Shown here: one piece after another, positions 27,846-37,186 of the stretch
Layout: every line of letters starts with the position of its first letter
Position numbering within the stretch: position 1 is the first letter of the stretch
Source: Clostridium cavendishii DSM 21758
GTDB taxonomy: Bacteria > Bacillota > Clostridia > Clostridiales > Clostridiaceae
Assembly: GCF_900141845.1 (NCBI RefSeq)
Contig: NZ_FQZB01000014.1
Location: 62,001-126,000, forward strand
Direction of reading: 5' to 3'
Length of the DNA: 64,000 bases
Notes under the pieces: model-generated
The model's database searches: none
What the model was told of the DNA's origin: nothing
Seen by the model: the letters and a program-made list of their open reading frames with translations, nothing else
Position numbers and translations under genes: made by a program

Positions 27846-28772
27846 TTAATAGTTTTTTTGAAACCAATCATAGGCTAGACTTACTCCATTTTTAAGATCA
27901 ACTTTATGGTTCCATCCTAAACTTTTCAATTTACCTATATCTGTTAATTTTCTTGGTGTACCATCTGGCATCTTACTGTTGAAAACTATCTTACCTTTAA
28001 ATCCAACTGTCTCTTTAATAATCTGTACTAATTCTTTTATAGAAACCTCTTCTCCTGTTCCAATATTAATATGCTCCTCTCCATCATAATTTTCCATTAA
28101 AAAAACACAAGCATCTGCCATGTCATCAACATATAAAAATTCTCTTAAGGGTTTACCAGTTCCCCATACATCAACATTATCCAAATTATTAATTTTCGCT
28201 TCATGAAATTTTCTTATCAACGCAGGCATAACGTGTGAATTATTTAAATCAAAATTATCATTAGGTCCATAAAGATTAGTAGGCATACAACTTATAAAAT
28301 TATCTCTATATTGCCTCCTAAAAAATTTACACATTTCAAGCCCTGCTATTTTAGCTATTGCATAAGCTTCATTTGTAGGTTCCAAAGCTCCAGTAAGTAA
28401 GTATTCCTCTTTTATTGGTTGAGGTGCCATTTTAGGATATATACATGTACTACCTAAAAATAATAATTTTTTAACTTTAAAATCATGTGCTGATTTTATA
28501 ATATTATTTTGGATCATCAAATTTTCATATATAAAATCTGCTGGATAGGTATTGTTAGCATTAATACCACCAACCTTTGCAGCTGCTAAAAATACATACT
28601 CTATATTTTCCTCTTCAAAGAATTTCCTTACTTCTGCTTGATTGGTTAAGTCTAATTCTTTATGTGTTCTCCCTATTATATTTTTAAACCCTTTTAACTC
28701 TAAATTTCTAACTATAGCTGATCCAACAAGACCTCTATGTCCAGCTATATATATTTTACTATCCTTATTCAT
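27846..28772 (-). CDS. fcl: GDP-L-fucose synthase
   Basis: A 308-residue SDR epimerase/reductase that converts GDP-4-keto-6-deoxymannose to GDP-L-fucose. KIYIAGHRGLVGSAIVRNLE begins it, FLAAAKVGGINANNTYPADF and FLGSTCIYPKMAPQPIKEE are highly typical, and YAIAKIAGLEMC holds the catalytic Tyr-x3-Lys. GAGAGG lies 7 nt before the ATG. It works directly after gmd (29031), from which it is separated by 258 nt, so it may have its own promoter. Confidence 0.95.
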   Translation of the reverse strand: MNKDSKIYIAGHRGLVGSAIVRNLELKGFKNIIGRTHKELDLTNQAEVRKFFEEENIEYVFLAAAKVGGINANNTYPADFIYENLMIQNNIIKSAHDFKVKKLLFLGSTCIYPKMAPQPIKEEYLLTGALEPTNEAYAIAKIAGLEMCKFFRRQYRDNFISCMPTNLYGPNDNFDLNNSHVMPALIRKFHEAKINNLDNVDVWGTGKPLREFLYVDDMADACVFLMENYDGEEHINIGTGEEVSIKELVQIIKETVGFKGKIVFNSKMPDGTPRKLTDIGKLKSLGWNHKVDLKNGVSLAYDWFQKNY

Positions 28773-28828
28773 AGATTTACCTCTCTTAATGCTTTTTACT
28801 AATGACTATCTTCTACTAATCATTACAA

Positions 28829-28906
28829 AAAAGTGTCTTTATATAATTCTATTACTCAGATAGACGAAATCCAAGTCATAAAAAATTTTATATAAGGCCA
28901 CTTAAA
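28829..28906. repeat. Long-range inverted repeat upstream of fcl
   Basis: A copy of AAGTGTCTTTATATAA near 28834 pairs with TTATATAAGGCCACTT near 28890 (14 of 16 positions, about 40 nt apart). It lies between gmd and fcl. It could be an mRNA hairpin or the ends of a small decayed element. Confidence 0.3.
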
Positions 28907-29030
28907 CTATTAAATGATAAGAAAATTATAAAATTTATTATCCTGACTAGATTCTATTTATACCACTATAAAATATTGACATTACACAACCTCATAGTCA
29001 TAACTATTTTTTAAACTATTAAATAAAATC

Positions 29031-30170
29031 TTAAACATTATTTATTTTATGTTTTTCTATATAAATAGGTATATCCTTTCCAAGATTTTTAATAATATCA
29101 TAGTCTTCTTTATCTACGAAATCCCAATTAGAAAATCCAACTATCTCTCTCATATCAGCATTTACCATCATTCTAACTAAAGTTTTAAAATCAACTTTTC
29201 TTTCCCAACCTAATTCATTTTCTGCCCTTCTACAATCTCCCCAAAGAAGCTCTACTTCAGCTGGTCTAAAATATCTTGGATTTACATCTACTAATATCTT
29301 CCCTGTTTTTTTGTCATATCCCTTTTCATCTACTCCAGTACCTCTCCATTCTATCTCTGATCCTATCTCTTTAAATGCTAATTCTACAAATTCTCTAACT
29401 GTATGAGTTTCATTTGTTGCTATAACATAATCCTTTGGTTTTTCCTGTTGTAGCATAAGCCACATAGCTTCCACATAATCTCCTGCAAATCCCCAATCTC
29501 TCTTTGCATCTAAATTACCTAATGAAACATGATCTTGTTTCCCGGCCATTATGCTAGCTACTGCTCTTGTTATCTTTCTAGTCACAAAGGTTTCTCCTCT
29601 TCTTGGAGATTCATGATTAAATAATATTCCGTTGCATGCATACATATTATACGCTTCTCTATAATTCACTGTTATCCAATATCCATAAAGTTTAGCAACA
29701 CCGTATGGACTCTTAGGATAAAATGGGGTTTTTTCGCTTTGTGGAGCAGTATCTGGAATTCCACCAAATAGCTCTGAAGTTGATGCTTGATAAAACCTAC
29801 AATTAACACCAGTTTCTCTTATTGCATCAAGTATTCTTAAAGTTCCTATAGCATCTGCCTCTGCAGTATATTCTGGAACTTCAAAAGATACTTGAACATG
29901 ACTTTGTGCGGCTAAATTATAAATTTCATTGGGCTTAATTTTTTCTATTAATCTATTTAAATTACTTGAATCAGTCAAATCTCCATAATGTAAAAACAAA
30001 TTTTTATTTCCTATTTCAGGATCTTCAAATAAATGATCTATCCTTTTAGTGTTAATAGTACTATGCCTTCTTATTATTCCATGTACTTCATAACCTTTTT
30101 TAAGTAAAAATTCTGTTAAATATGAACCATCTTGTCCTGTTATACCTGTTATTAATGCTTTTTTTAACAT
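29031..30170 (-). CDS. gmd: GDP-mannose 4,6-dehydratase
   Basis: A 379-residue SDR dehydratase, the first step from GDP-mannose to GDP-fucose. The N-terminus ALITGITGQDGSYLTEFLL is diagnostic, with IIRRHSTINTKRI, YNLAAQSHVQVSFEVPEYT, the catalytic region SPYGVAKLYGYWITVNYREA and RRGETFVTRKITRA. GGAG is 9 nt before the ATG. It lies 33 nt downstream of manC, which makes its substrate. Confidence 0.97.
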   Translation of the reverse strand: MLKKALITGITGQDGSYLTEFLLKKGYEVHGIIRRHSTINTKRIDHLFEDPEIGNKNLFLHYGDLTDSSNLNRLIEKIKPNEIYNLAAQSHVQVSFEVPEYTAEADAIGTLRILDAIRETGVNCRFYQASTSELFGGIPDTAPQSEKTPFYPKSPYGVAKLYGYWITVNYREAYNMYACNGILFNHESPRRGETFVTRKITRAVASIMAGKQDHVSLGNLDAKRDWGFAGDYVEAMWLMLQQEKPKDYVIATNETHTVREFVELAFKEIGSEIEWRGTGVDEKGYDKKTGKILVDVNPRYFRPAEVELLWGDCRRAENELGWERKVDFKTLVRMMVNADMREIVGFSNWDFVDKEDYDIIKNLGKDIPIYIEKHKINNV

Positions 30171-30203
30171 ATAACCAAACTCCTATATTTTTTATTTTTT
30201 ATA

Positions 30204-31238
30204 TTAATTTTGTTTTATACTTTTTATTTCACTTTTATTACCTATTATTATTTTTCCATTATTCTCTATAACATAAATATTACTTATATTATTAATTATA
30301 ACTTCATTATTTAGAGTAATTATAATGTTATTACTTGACATATTGCTTTTTACTTTTCCAATATGTATATTTCCACTTTCATCTTTTTCCCTATATCGTT
30401 CAATAGACTCCCAACTACCTACATCATCCCAACCAAAATCACTTGGAATAACATATATTTCATCTGATTTCTCCATTATTCCATAATCAATTGAAACTTT
30501 CTTCGTCAATAAATAATTTTTATTTATATATTTTTGCAGCTTTTCTTCTTCTATAATTTCTATTTTCTTCAACACTTCAAAGGTTTCTGTTTGATATCTT
30601 TTCATTAAATTTATAATATTATCTATTTTCCAAATAAACATTCCGGCATTCCAAAGATAATTTCCATTTTCTAAATATTCTTTTGCATTTTCCTCAGTTG
30701 GCTTCTCAACAAATTTATCTACTTTCACTATGTTAGCATTATTAATACTTATTATATGCTTACCTTCCTTTATATATCCATATCCTGTTTCAGCTCTACT
30801 TGGAGTTATTCCTAATGTCACAATTGAAGTATTATGTTCATCTACAAATTTACTTGCATTACTTATGGTTTCTTCAAACTTATTTTCATTTTTTATTAAA
30901 TGGTCAGCAGGTAATACTACCATAGTTGCATCTTTATAATACCTTTTTATTACAAATGCAGATAAGGCTATACACGGTGTAGTATTTCTAGCCTCTGGTT
31001 CTATTATTATATTTCTCTCTGGTAAATCAGGTAGTTGTTCTTTCACTAACGATACATATTTTTCACCAGTGGATATGAATATTCTCTCTAAAGGGATTAA
31101 AGGTTCTATTCTATTTACCGTCATTTGAATCATGGTCTTATATCCCAAAAGTTTCAAAAACTGTTTTGGTTTTTCTTCTGTTGATAAAGGCCAAAATCTA
31201 GTTCCTCTTCCTCCTGCCATTATTAAAGCACATAACAT
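30204..31238 (-). CDS. manC: Mannose-1-phosphate guanylyltransferase
   Basis: Makes GDP-mannose from GTP and mannose-1-phosphate. The 344-residue protein has the start ALIMAGGRGTRFWPLSTEEK, PKQFLKLLG, VVLPADHLI, GYGYIKEG, VEKPTEENA and the FGWDDVGSWES end of the catalytic domain. It lacks the C-terminal isomerase domain of bifunctional ManC/AlgA, so it is a single-function enzyme. AGGAGGAG precedes the ATG. It is in one unit with gmd downstream and a sugar-phosphate transferase upstream. Confidence 0.95.
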   Translation of the reverse strand: MLCALIMAGGRGTRFWPLSTEEKPKQFLKLLGYKTMIQMTVNRIEPLIPLERIFISTGEKYVSLVKEQLPDLPERNIIIEPEARNTTPCIALSAFVIKRYYKDATMVVLPADHLIKNENKFEETISNASKFVDEHNTSIVTLGITPSRAETGYGYIKEGKHIISINNANIVKVDKFVEKPTEENAKEYLENGNYLWNAGMFIWKIDNIINLMKRYQTETFEVLKKIEIIEEEKLQKYINKNYLLTKKVSIDYGIMEKSDEIYVIPSDFGWDDVGSWESIERYREKDESGNIHIGKVKSNMSSNNIIITLNNEVIINNISNIYVIENNGKIIIGNKSEIKSIKQN

Positions 31239-31255
31239 GTTTTCTCCTCCTAAAT

Positions 31256-31912
31256 TTAACTTGCATGTTTATCCCCAAATAGTACCCAAAAGGTCTTAAA
31301 TATAAGCTTCATATCAAGGAAAAAATTGCGTTCTTTTATATACCTAATATCTAGTTTCATCCATTCTTCAAAACTTACATTATTCCTTCCCCTTATCTGC
31401 CAATAACAAGTTATTCCAGGTTTTACATCCAATCTTTCTAACATCCAATAATCAAACTTTTCAACTTCTTCTGGCAAACTTGGTCTTGGTCCTACTAAGC
31501 TCATCTCCCCTTTTAATACATTTATTAATTGTGGTAATTCATCAATACTAGTTTTTCTTATAAACCTGCCTACCTTTGTAACCCTAGGATCGTGCTTAAT
31601 TTTGAACATGGGTCCAGACATTTCATTAGCATCTTTAAGAACTTCTTTGAGTTCTTCTGCATTTACTATCATAGATCTGAATTTATACATTTTGAATATC
31701 TTACCTTTTAATCCTACCCTGTTTTGTGAAAATATTACTGGCCCTTTTGAATCTAATTTAATAGCTATTATAACTATTACGTATACTGGTACTAATAATA
31801 CAATCCCAACTATAGCTCCTAATATATCTATTAATCTTTTAAAAACATTATATAAAATTTTATTATCTTTTGTTAAAGGTTCACTAACCCTATCTTTTGT
31901 ATAAGTTATCAT
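31256..31912 (-). CDS. Second initiating sugar-phosphate transferase
   Basis: A 218-residue polyprenyl phosphosugar transferase, paralogue of the one at 22620-23237. It has a longer cytoplasmic head, a membrane helix (about residues 28-50), KLDSKGPVIFSQNRVG, KMYKFRSM, FIRKTSIDELPQLINV and LVGPRPS. The ATG at 31912 has GAGGAG 6 nt upstream; a TTG six codons earlier overlaps the site. As first gene of the fucose group it may start a second lipid-linked repeat unit. The sugar is unknown. Confidence 0.92.
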   Translation of the reverse strand: MITYTKDRVSEPLTKDNKILYNVFKRLIDILGAIVGIVLLVPVYVIVIIAIKLDSKGPVIFSQNRVGLKGKIFKMYKFRSMIVNAEELKEVLKDANEMSGPMFKIKHDPRVTKVGRFIRKTSIDELPQLINVLKGEMSLVGPRPSLPEEVEKFDYWMLERLDVKPGITCYWQIRGRNNVSFEEWMKLDIRYIKERNFFLDMKLIFKTFWVLFGDKHAS

Positions 31913-32313
31913 ATATTTCTCCTCACTCAATATAAAATTTTATTGAAATTCATATTAAAGCCTTATCTATATCTTTTACTTTTTCAATCAAAATATGTAC
32001 CTAATTTTTCCTCCTTAATATTATTCTTAAAATTTATAAAAAAAACTATATCTTTGGCTATTAGTTCATATGCACCTTTTAGTAATATGAACATTAACTA
32101 AAAATATAAATTTAAGATAAGTTAAAGATAGGAATTTCCCAATATTATAAATTAATTCATATTTTTGTATAATACCCCTGTAATTTGTTAACAATAAAAA
32201 TATGTTTTATAGTATTGTTACATTCAAAAAAATGAATTTAATACAATATTTTTATACTTCATACTATATTAAAAACTATTTATGTTTAACTACATTTATT
32301 AAAGGAGTATTTC
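31913..32313. other. Divergent promoter region between the sugar-phosphate transferase and the GNAT gene
   Basis: 400 nt with no gene. On the minus strand TTGTTA (32189-32194), 17 nt and TATACA (32166-32171) form a possible promoter, which would give the transferase a leader of about 250 nt. An 8-bp stem (32064-32071 with 32085-32092) lies in that leader. On the plus strand TTGTTA at 32215-32220 may be a -35 for the GNAT gene. Confidence 0.45.
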
Positions 32314-32823
32314 ATGGATATATTTATACAAAAATTTGAATTGAATGATTTTGATGCCTATTACAACTTAAGATGCGAAAAGGAAAATATATATTGGACT
32401 GGTTACATATCAGCACCGTCAAGAGACACTCTTAAAACATGGTGCATAAATCAACTCAAAAAAGAAGATAGATTGTTTTTTTTGGTAAAACTAAATAACC
32501 CTACTCATAAAGTTATTGGATATTTATACCTAGACATAGACGAAGTAAATAAAGATACTGTTTGTATTTCACTTGCAGTTAGTAGTAATTATACCGGACT
32601 TGGAATAGGCACTAAAATAATTACCTTAGCTATGGAATATTGCAAAAATAACATTAAAAATATAACTAATTTAGAAGCATTTATAATGCCTCACAACATA
32701 GCCTCTTCTAAATGTTTTCTCAAGAACAACTGGTTTGAAGTAGATGAATTCAAAGAATTTTTTTCTGAAATTTTAAATACTACCATTACAATGAAAAAAT
32801 ATGTTTATTTCTTTACAAAATAG
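32314..32823 (+). CDS. GNAT N-acetyltransferase, possible LegH role
   Basis: A 169-residue single-domain GNAT protein: FDAYYNLRCEKENIYWTGY near the start, VIGYLYLDID, the acetyl-CoA loop SSNYTGLGIGTKIITLAM, and NIASSKCFLKNNWF near the end. AAAGGAG is 6 nt before the ATG. It is on the plus strand and ends 6 nt from the stop of legC, converging on the legionaminate operon. That operon has no other obvious GNAT for N-acetylation of the 4-amino sugar, so this is the best LegH candidate, though it is transcribed apart. Function beyond the family is inferred. Confidence 0.75.
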   Translation: MDIFIQKFELNDFDAYYNLRCEKENIYWTGYISAPSRDTLKTWCINQLKKEDRLFFLVKLNNPTHKVIGYLYLDIDEVNKDTVCISLAVSSNYTGLGIGTKIITLAMEYCKNNIKNITNLEAFIMPHNIASSKCFLKNNWFEVDEFKEFFSEILNTTITMKKYVYFFTK

Positions 32824-32829
32824 AATATA

Positions 32830-33939
32830 TTATCTTTTTAAACTAATTTCTTTAATTGCTTGAAAAACAGTTAATATTTCATTCTCAGTAATACTAACAG
32901 AGCTTGGAAGATTGATTCCTTTAAGACTGATTTCATTAGTTATACTCATGTCACCATGTCTACACTCTTTATATGGGGGCATATCATGAACTGGCATAAA
33001 AAAAGGTCTAGCTTGCACTCCTCTTTCCTTTAATACTTTAATAACTTGATCTCTTGAAGCACCGAATTCATCCTCAACTAAGATTGAATATAGCCAATAG
33101 CAATTTATTGTTCCTTCTCTCTCTATTACCGGCTTAATTCCTTTAACTTTTTCAAAAAGTTCATTATAAAATTTAGCATTTCTCCTCTTTATTTCAACAA
33201 ATTCTGGAACCATTTCAAGTTGAGCAACCCCCATAGCTGCTAAAACATTTGGCATTCTATAATTAAATCCAATTTCTTCATGATAAAAAGCTCCATTCTC
33301 TAAAACAGTCTTAGTTTGAGTTGATAGATACTTAGCTCTATGACCATAATCTTCATTATTAGTAACCATCATACCACCAGCACCAGTAGTTATAAGCTTA
33401 TTTCCATTAAAGCTAAAGCAACCTATATCTCCTATAGTTCCTAGCTTTTCACCCTTATACTCAGATCCTAATGCTTCTGTTGCATCTTCTATTACATATA
33501 GATTATATCTCTTAGCTATTTCCTTTAATAAATCCATTTCTACAGCATGACCGTAAATATGAACTGGCATAATAGCCTTAGTTTTTGAAGTAATAAGCTC
33601 TTCTATTTTAGTTACATCCATAACAAAGCTATCTCTACATACATCTACAAATACTGGCTCAGCGCCTACATATCTTATAGTATTAACAGGTGATATGAAA
33701 GTCATAGATGATACTATAACTTCATCACCTTCCCCTATACCTAAAGTTCTTAAAGCTAATTCTAATGAAGAAGTTCCGTTCATAGTAACTACAGAAAACT
33801 TACAATTTAAATAATCAGCAAAATCCTTCTCAAATTTATCTACATAAGAACCTACAGAAGATACCCAATTAGTATCTAAACATTCCTTAATATATTTCCA
33901 TTCATTCCCTCTAATTTCCGGTATACATAGTGGTATCAT
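32830..33939 (-). CDS. legC: Aminotransferase of legionaminic acid synthesis
   Basis: A 369-residue DegT/DnrJ/EryC1 PLP enzyme that should aminate C4 of the LegB product. IPLCIPEIRGNEWKYIKECL is the LegC-type start; TNWVSSVGSYVDKFE, MNGTSSLELALRTLG, IEDATEALGS and the PLP lysine in FSFNGNKLITTGAGG follow. GAAGGTG precedes the ATG. It is the last gene of the operon that begins with ptmE, 46 nt after legB. Confidence 0.9.
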   Translation of the reverse strand: MIPLCIPEIRGNEWKYIKECLDTNWVSSVGSYVDKFEKDFADYLNCKFSVVTMNGTSSLELALRTLGIGEGDEVIVSSMTFISPVNTIRYVGAEPVFVDVCRDSFVMDVTKIEELITSKTKAIMPVHIYGHAVEMDLLKEIAKRYNLYVIEDATEALGSEYKGEKLGTIGDIGCFSFNGNKLITTGAGGMMVTNNEDYGHRAKYLSTQTKTVLENGAFYHEEIGFNYRMPNVLAAMGVAQLEMVPEFVEIKRRNAKFYNELFEKVKGIKPVIEREGTINCYWLYSILVEDEFGASRDQVIKVLKERGVQARPFFMPVHDMPPYKECRHGDMSITNEISLKGINLPSSVSITENEILTVFQAIKEISLKR

Positions 33940-33985
33940 AATTACACCTTCTTTTAATAATTCTTTTCATAAACTATTTTTAAAA

Positions 33986-34978
33986 TTAAACATTATACAT
34001 ATCTGTCTTGAAATATTGCAAATTATTTTTTATCCAATTAACTGTTTCTTCTAATCCTCTATCTATTGAATATTGAGGTAACCAATTTGTTAACTGCTTT
34101 ATCTTTGTATTATCAGCCCAAAGTCTATTAACCTCGCTATTTTCTGGTCTTATTCTTTGATCATCACAAAGTATTTTAACATCCTTTCCTATTATGTTTA
34201 TTATTTTCTTAACTGTATCCCCTATTGTTATTTCATAATTTGAACCTGCATTTATAACTTCACCTATTGTATTATCTGATTCAGCAACCTTTACAAAAGC
34301 CTCAGCTGTATCTTTTACATAGTTAAAATCTCTTGTAGGGGTTAAACTTCCTAACTTTATTTCCTTTTTACCTGATAATATTTGAGATATTATTGTTGGT
34401 ATAACAGCTCTAGCTGACTGTCTTGGTCCATAGGTATTAAACGGTCTTAAAGTAACTACTGGCATATTAAATGACTTATAAAAACTTTCTGCAATTTTAT
34501 CTGCACCTATCTTTGATGCTGAATATGGTGATTGACCTTGCATTGGGTGTTTTTCATCTATTGGAACATATAAAGCAGTTCCATAAGTTTCTGAAGTTGA
34601 TGTATGAATTACTTTTTGTATATTATATTCTCTACAAGCCTCTAATACATTTGTTGTTCCTTCAACATTAGTTCTGACATATGCCATTGGTGAAAGATAT
34701 GAATATGGTATAGCTATTAAGGCTGCTAAATGAAAAACTACCTCTTGACCTCTTATGATTTTTTTCATACCATCATATTCTCTTATATCTCCACTAACAA
34801 CATTTATACTATTTTTAATATTTTTATCAAAAGTATCTATCCATCCCCAATTGTTAAATGAATTATATTGAACTAGAGCTGTAACCTCAGCTCCAAGATT
34901 TATTAATCTTTCTGTTAAATGACTTCCTATAAAACCTTCCGCTCCTGTCACTAGAACCTTTTTCCCCTTTAAATCCAT
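33986..34978 (-). CDS. legB: NAD-dependent 4,6-dehydratase of legionaminic acid synthesis
   Basis: A 330-residue extended SDR enzyme. KKVLVTGAEGFIGSHLTERL binds NAD, VFHLAALIAIPYSYLSPMAY and HTSTSETYGTALYVPIDEKH are typical of LegB, and SPYSASKIGADKIAESF holds Tyr-x3-Lys. It should make the 4-keto-6-deoxy intermediate from GDP- or UDP-GlcNAc. The presence of ptmE points to the GDP route. AGGAGGG is just before the ATG. Confidence 0.9.
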   Translation of the reverse strand: MDLKGKKVLVTGAEGFIGSHLTERLINLGAEVTALVQYNSFNNWGWIDTFDKNIKNSINVVSGDIREYDGMKKIIRGQEVVFHLAALIAIPYSYLSPMAYVRTNVEGTTNVLEACREYNIQKVIHTSTSETYGTALYVPIDEKHPMQGQSPYSASKIGADKIAESFYKSFNMPVVTLRPFNTYGPRQSARAVIPTIISQILSGKKEIKLGSLTPTRDFNYVKDTAEAFVKVAESDNTIGEVINAGSNYEITIGDTVKKIINIIGKDVKILCDDQRIRPENSEVNRLWADNTKIKQLTNWLPQYSIDRGLEETVNWIKNNLQYFKTDMYNV

Positions 34979-35066
34979 GGTGCCCTCCTAATATAATCTA
35001 TTTTTCATTTTGTTATAAATAATATAAAGACTATTATTTAATAACAACATTAATATAAAATATACG

Positions 35067-36098
35067 TTATACTTCTCTATACTGAAGTAAAATACTAGCC
35101 TTTCTATTATGCCCTTCTTCCCATTTATTAATTAAAAAATTATAAATTTCTACATTATGAATTCTTTTACCAATATAAAATTCTAAACTATCGTTAGAAA
35201 AACTACTTTTAAATTTAAACAAATTATCTTCCAATGAGTTTGTAAGCCCTCCACCAAAATGAAATAACTTATATCCATTTTGATTAGCATATTTTATAGC
35301 CTCCCATAATAACAAATTATTAGGTGCAAATCCTAAATATTCCTTTCTGCTACCTGCTAGATGATAATGAAAATATTCTCCATACTTCATAAATATTGCT
35401 GAAGCTATTATTTTATCTTCAAGCTTTACATTAAGCATAATATAATTCTTATCATTTTCCATATTATCGTAATATGAAGGTTTAAAATAGTAATATTCAT
35501 ATGCTGAAACCTTCCCCATAGTTTCTTCATATATTTCCTTAAAAGTACTATAATCATTTTTAATCTCTACATAAAGTCCATTTTTCTCAGCTTTTCTTAT
35601 CATATTTCTGTTTTTGCTCTTAATATCATTTTTCCAGATATCATCTATAGTCTTATTTAAATTTAAACTTACTGTTGTACGATTTTTAATAACTGCTATA
35701 TTATTTGTAAAAATTTTTTCATTTTTAATACAGGGATTAAATCTTATAAATTCAGCAATTATATTGTTATCATTACAATATTGAATAAAAATTCTCTCAA
35801 AATTTTGCAAAAACTTGTTATCATTTTCATTTGATACTACAGGTCCACCATAACCATAAGCTGACTCCATATCATAATAAGTATTATCTAAACTATATCC
35901 TTCAATTTCTCTGATTAAAAATGGATATATGGCTATATTTTTATCTTCTTCATAAACAAATAATTTAGCTGTTCCATCTCCGTTTATTTCGTAAAGTTTT
36001 AAATACTCTCTAGTAAAATATATATCTCTTTTTTCAAAGGGTAATTTTTCTATGTATTTATTCCATTCTATAGCATCACTATTTAAAATTTTATACAT
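35067..36098 (-). CDS. FemAB/GNAT-like aminoacyl- or acyltransferase
   Basis: A 343-residue double-GNAT protein like FemAB-type transferases of glycan clusters. It has DAIEWNKYIEKLPF and DIYFTREYLKLYE near the start, YGYGGPVVSNEND, WKNDIKSKNRNMIRKAEKNG, HYHLAGSRKEYLGFAPNNLL and LFHFGGGLTNSLEDNLFKFK. This family transfers an acyl or aminoacyl group. It starts 2 nt after the PLP enzyme upstream, so both form a pair inside the legionaminate operon. A role in N-acylating the nonulosonate or another sugar is inferred from position. Confidence 0.75.
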   Translation of the reverse strand: MYKILNSDAIEWNKYIEKLPFEKRDIYFTREYLKLYEINGDGTAKLFVYEEDKNIAIYPFLIREIEGYSLDNTYYDMESAYGYGGPVVSNENDNKFLQNFERIFIQYCNDNNIIAEFIRFNPCIKNEKIFTNNIAVIKNRTTVSLNLNKTIDDIWKNDIKSKNRNMIRKAEKNGLYVEIKNDYSTFKEIYEETMGKVSAYEYYYFKPSYYDNMENDKNYIMLNVKLEDKIIASAIFMKYGEYFHYHLAGSRKEYLGFAPNNLLLWEAIKYANQNGYKLFHFGGGLTNSLEDNLFKFKSSFSNDSLEFYIGKRIHNVEIYNFLINKWEEGHNRKASILLQYREV

Positions 36099-36100
36099 TC

Positions 36101-37186
36101 CTATAAAACCCCTACTTTCTCACTGTAAAATTGATTAATACTAAGTACAATTCTGAACATATCTTCATAATCATATCTTTGATCAATAGGAAGAGTTAAA
36201 ATATTATTTGATACAAATAATGCTTCCTTATAATCTTTAGCCCACTCTTCATTATTCAATTTCCAATGCACTGGGGCAAAAATTCTATTACTTCTCAAGA
36301 AACTCCTAAGTCCATCCCTATTTTTAGCAAATACTATAAAACCTAAAGGTGCTTCCTTAATATCTGTTGATTTAAATATTGGTTCTATATATTTAAAATC
36401 TCTTAATTCTTCTTCTAAAAATTTAAAATTATTAATTCGTATATTTTTTATATAATTCAAATCACAATTATTTAGTAATTTTTTATTTTTTAATATCATT
36501 TTTCTTGGAACTATATTTTTATAATATTCTTCTTCAGCATTAGAATATAGTTTTAAAAACTCTTCATCCCTACCACAGCCTTGATTTACAAAAAAAGTCT
36601 TTAAAATTCTAGCCTTATTTACTATCTTAGAATAGTTTGATTCTTCATCAAATACATCTTCATAATTTTCTTCACCTATTAAGATACTTCCATCTGTAGG
36701 TAAAAATTTTCGGTAACTATTAAATATAAAATCTCCTATAAAACTTTCGGTTTTATTAAACCATAACATTTGCGTAGCATCCTCTATTAAAATTATTCCT
36801 TTTTTCTTTAGGTCACTTAAATAATTTAAAGTCTCTTTATTATGATAAAAGCCAAAATAATTCACAAAAAAAATGGCTCTTATTTTTTTTGACTTTATTA
36901 ATTTCTCTATGCTATTTATATTTATATTTAACTCCTTATCTATGTCATAAAAAACATAATTTATATTTAAGCTTTTCAAGCCTATAAGAAGGGATGGGCA
37001 AATGTATGATGGCATAAGTATATATTCATCACTATTTAAATTCAATACTTTATATATATAATGCAATGAACTTTGACCTCCATCTAAGAATATACCTTCT
37101 GTAGATTTAAAATTATTTATTTTTTCATCAAATAATTCATTCTGAAACCAAAATTCTCCACCTATAGGTTTTAAATATCTTGCCAT
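36101..37186 (-). CDS. DegT-fold PLP-dependent protein
   Basis: A 361-residue aminotransferase-like protein, divergent from LegC. GGEFWFQNELFDEKINNF begins it, GGQSSLHYIYKVLN and MPSYICPSLLIGLKS line the cofactor pocket, LIEDATQMLW holds the PLP aspartate, and SYRKFLPTDGSIL has the likely Schiff-base lysine. It overlaps the end of legI by 16 nt and lies 2 nt from the FemAB-like gene, so it is coupled to both. It is not a standard enzyme of the legionaminate route, so it may make a modified amino sugar. Confidence 0.72.
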   Translation of the reverse strand: MARYLKPIGGEFWFQNELFDEKINNFKSTEGIFLDGGQSSLHYIYKVLNLNSDEYILMPSYICPSLLIGLKSLNINYVFYDIDKELNININSIEKLIKSKKIRAIFFVNYFGFYHNKETLNYLSDLKKKGIILIEDATQMLWFNKTESFIGDFIFNSYRKFLPTDGSILIGEENYEDVFDEESNYSKIVNKARILKTFFVNQGCGRDEEFLKLYSNAEEEYYKNIVPRKMILKNKKLLNNCDLNYIKNIRINNFKFLEEELRDFKYIEPIFKSTDIKEAPLGFIVFAKNRDGLRSFLRSNRIFAPVHWKLNNEEWAKDYKEALFVSNNILTLPIDQRYDYEDMFRIVLSINQFYSEKVGVL

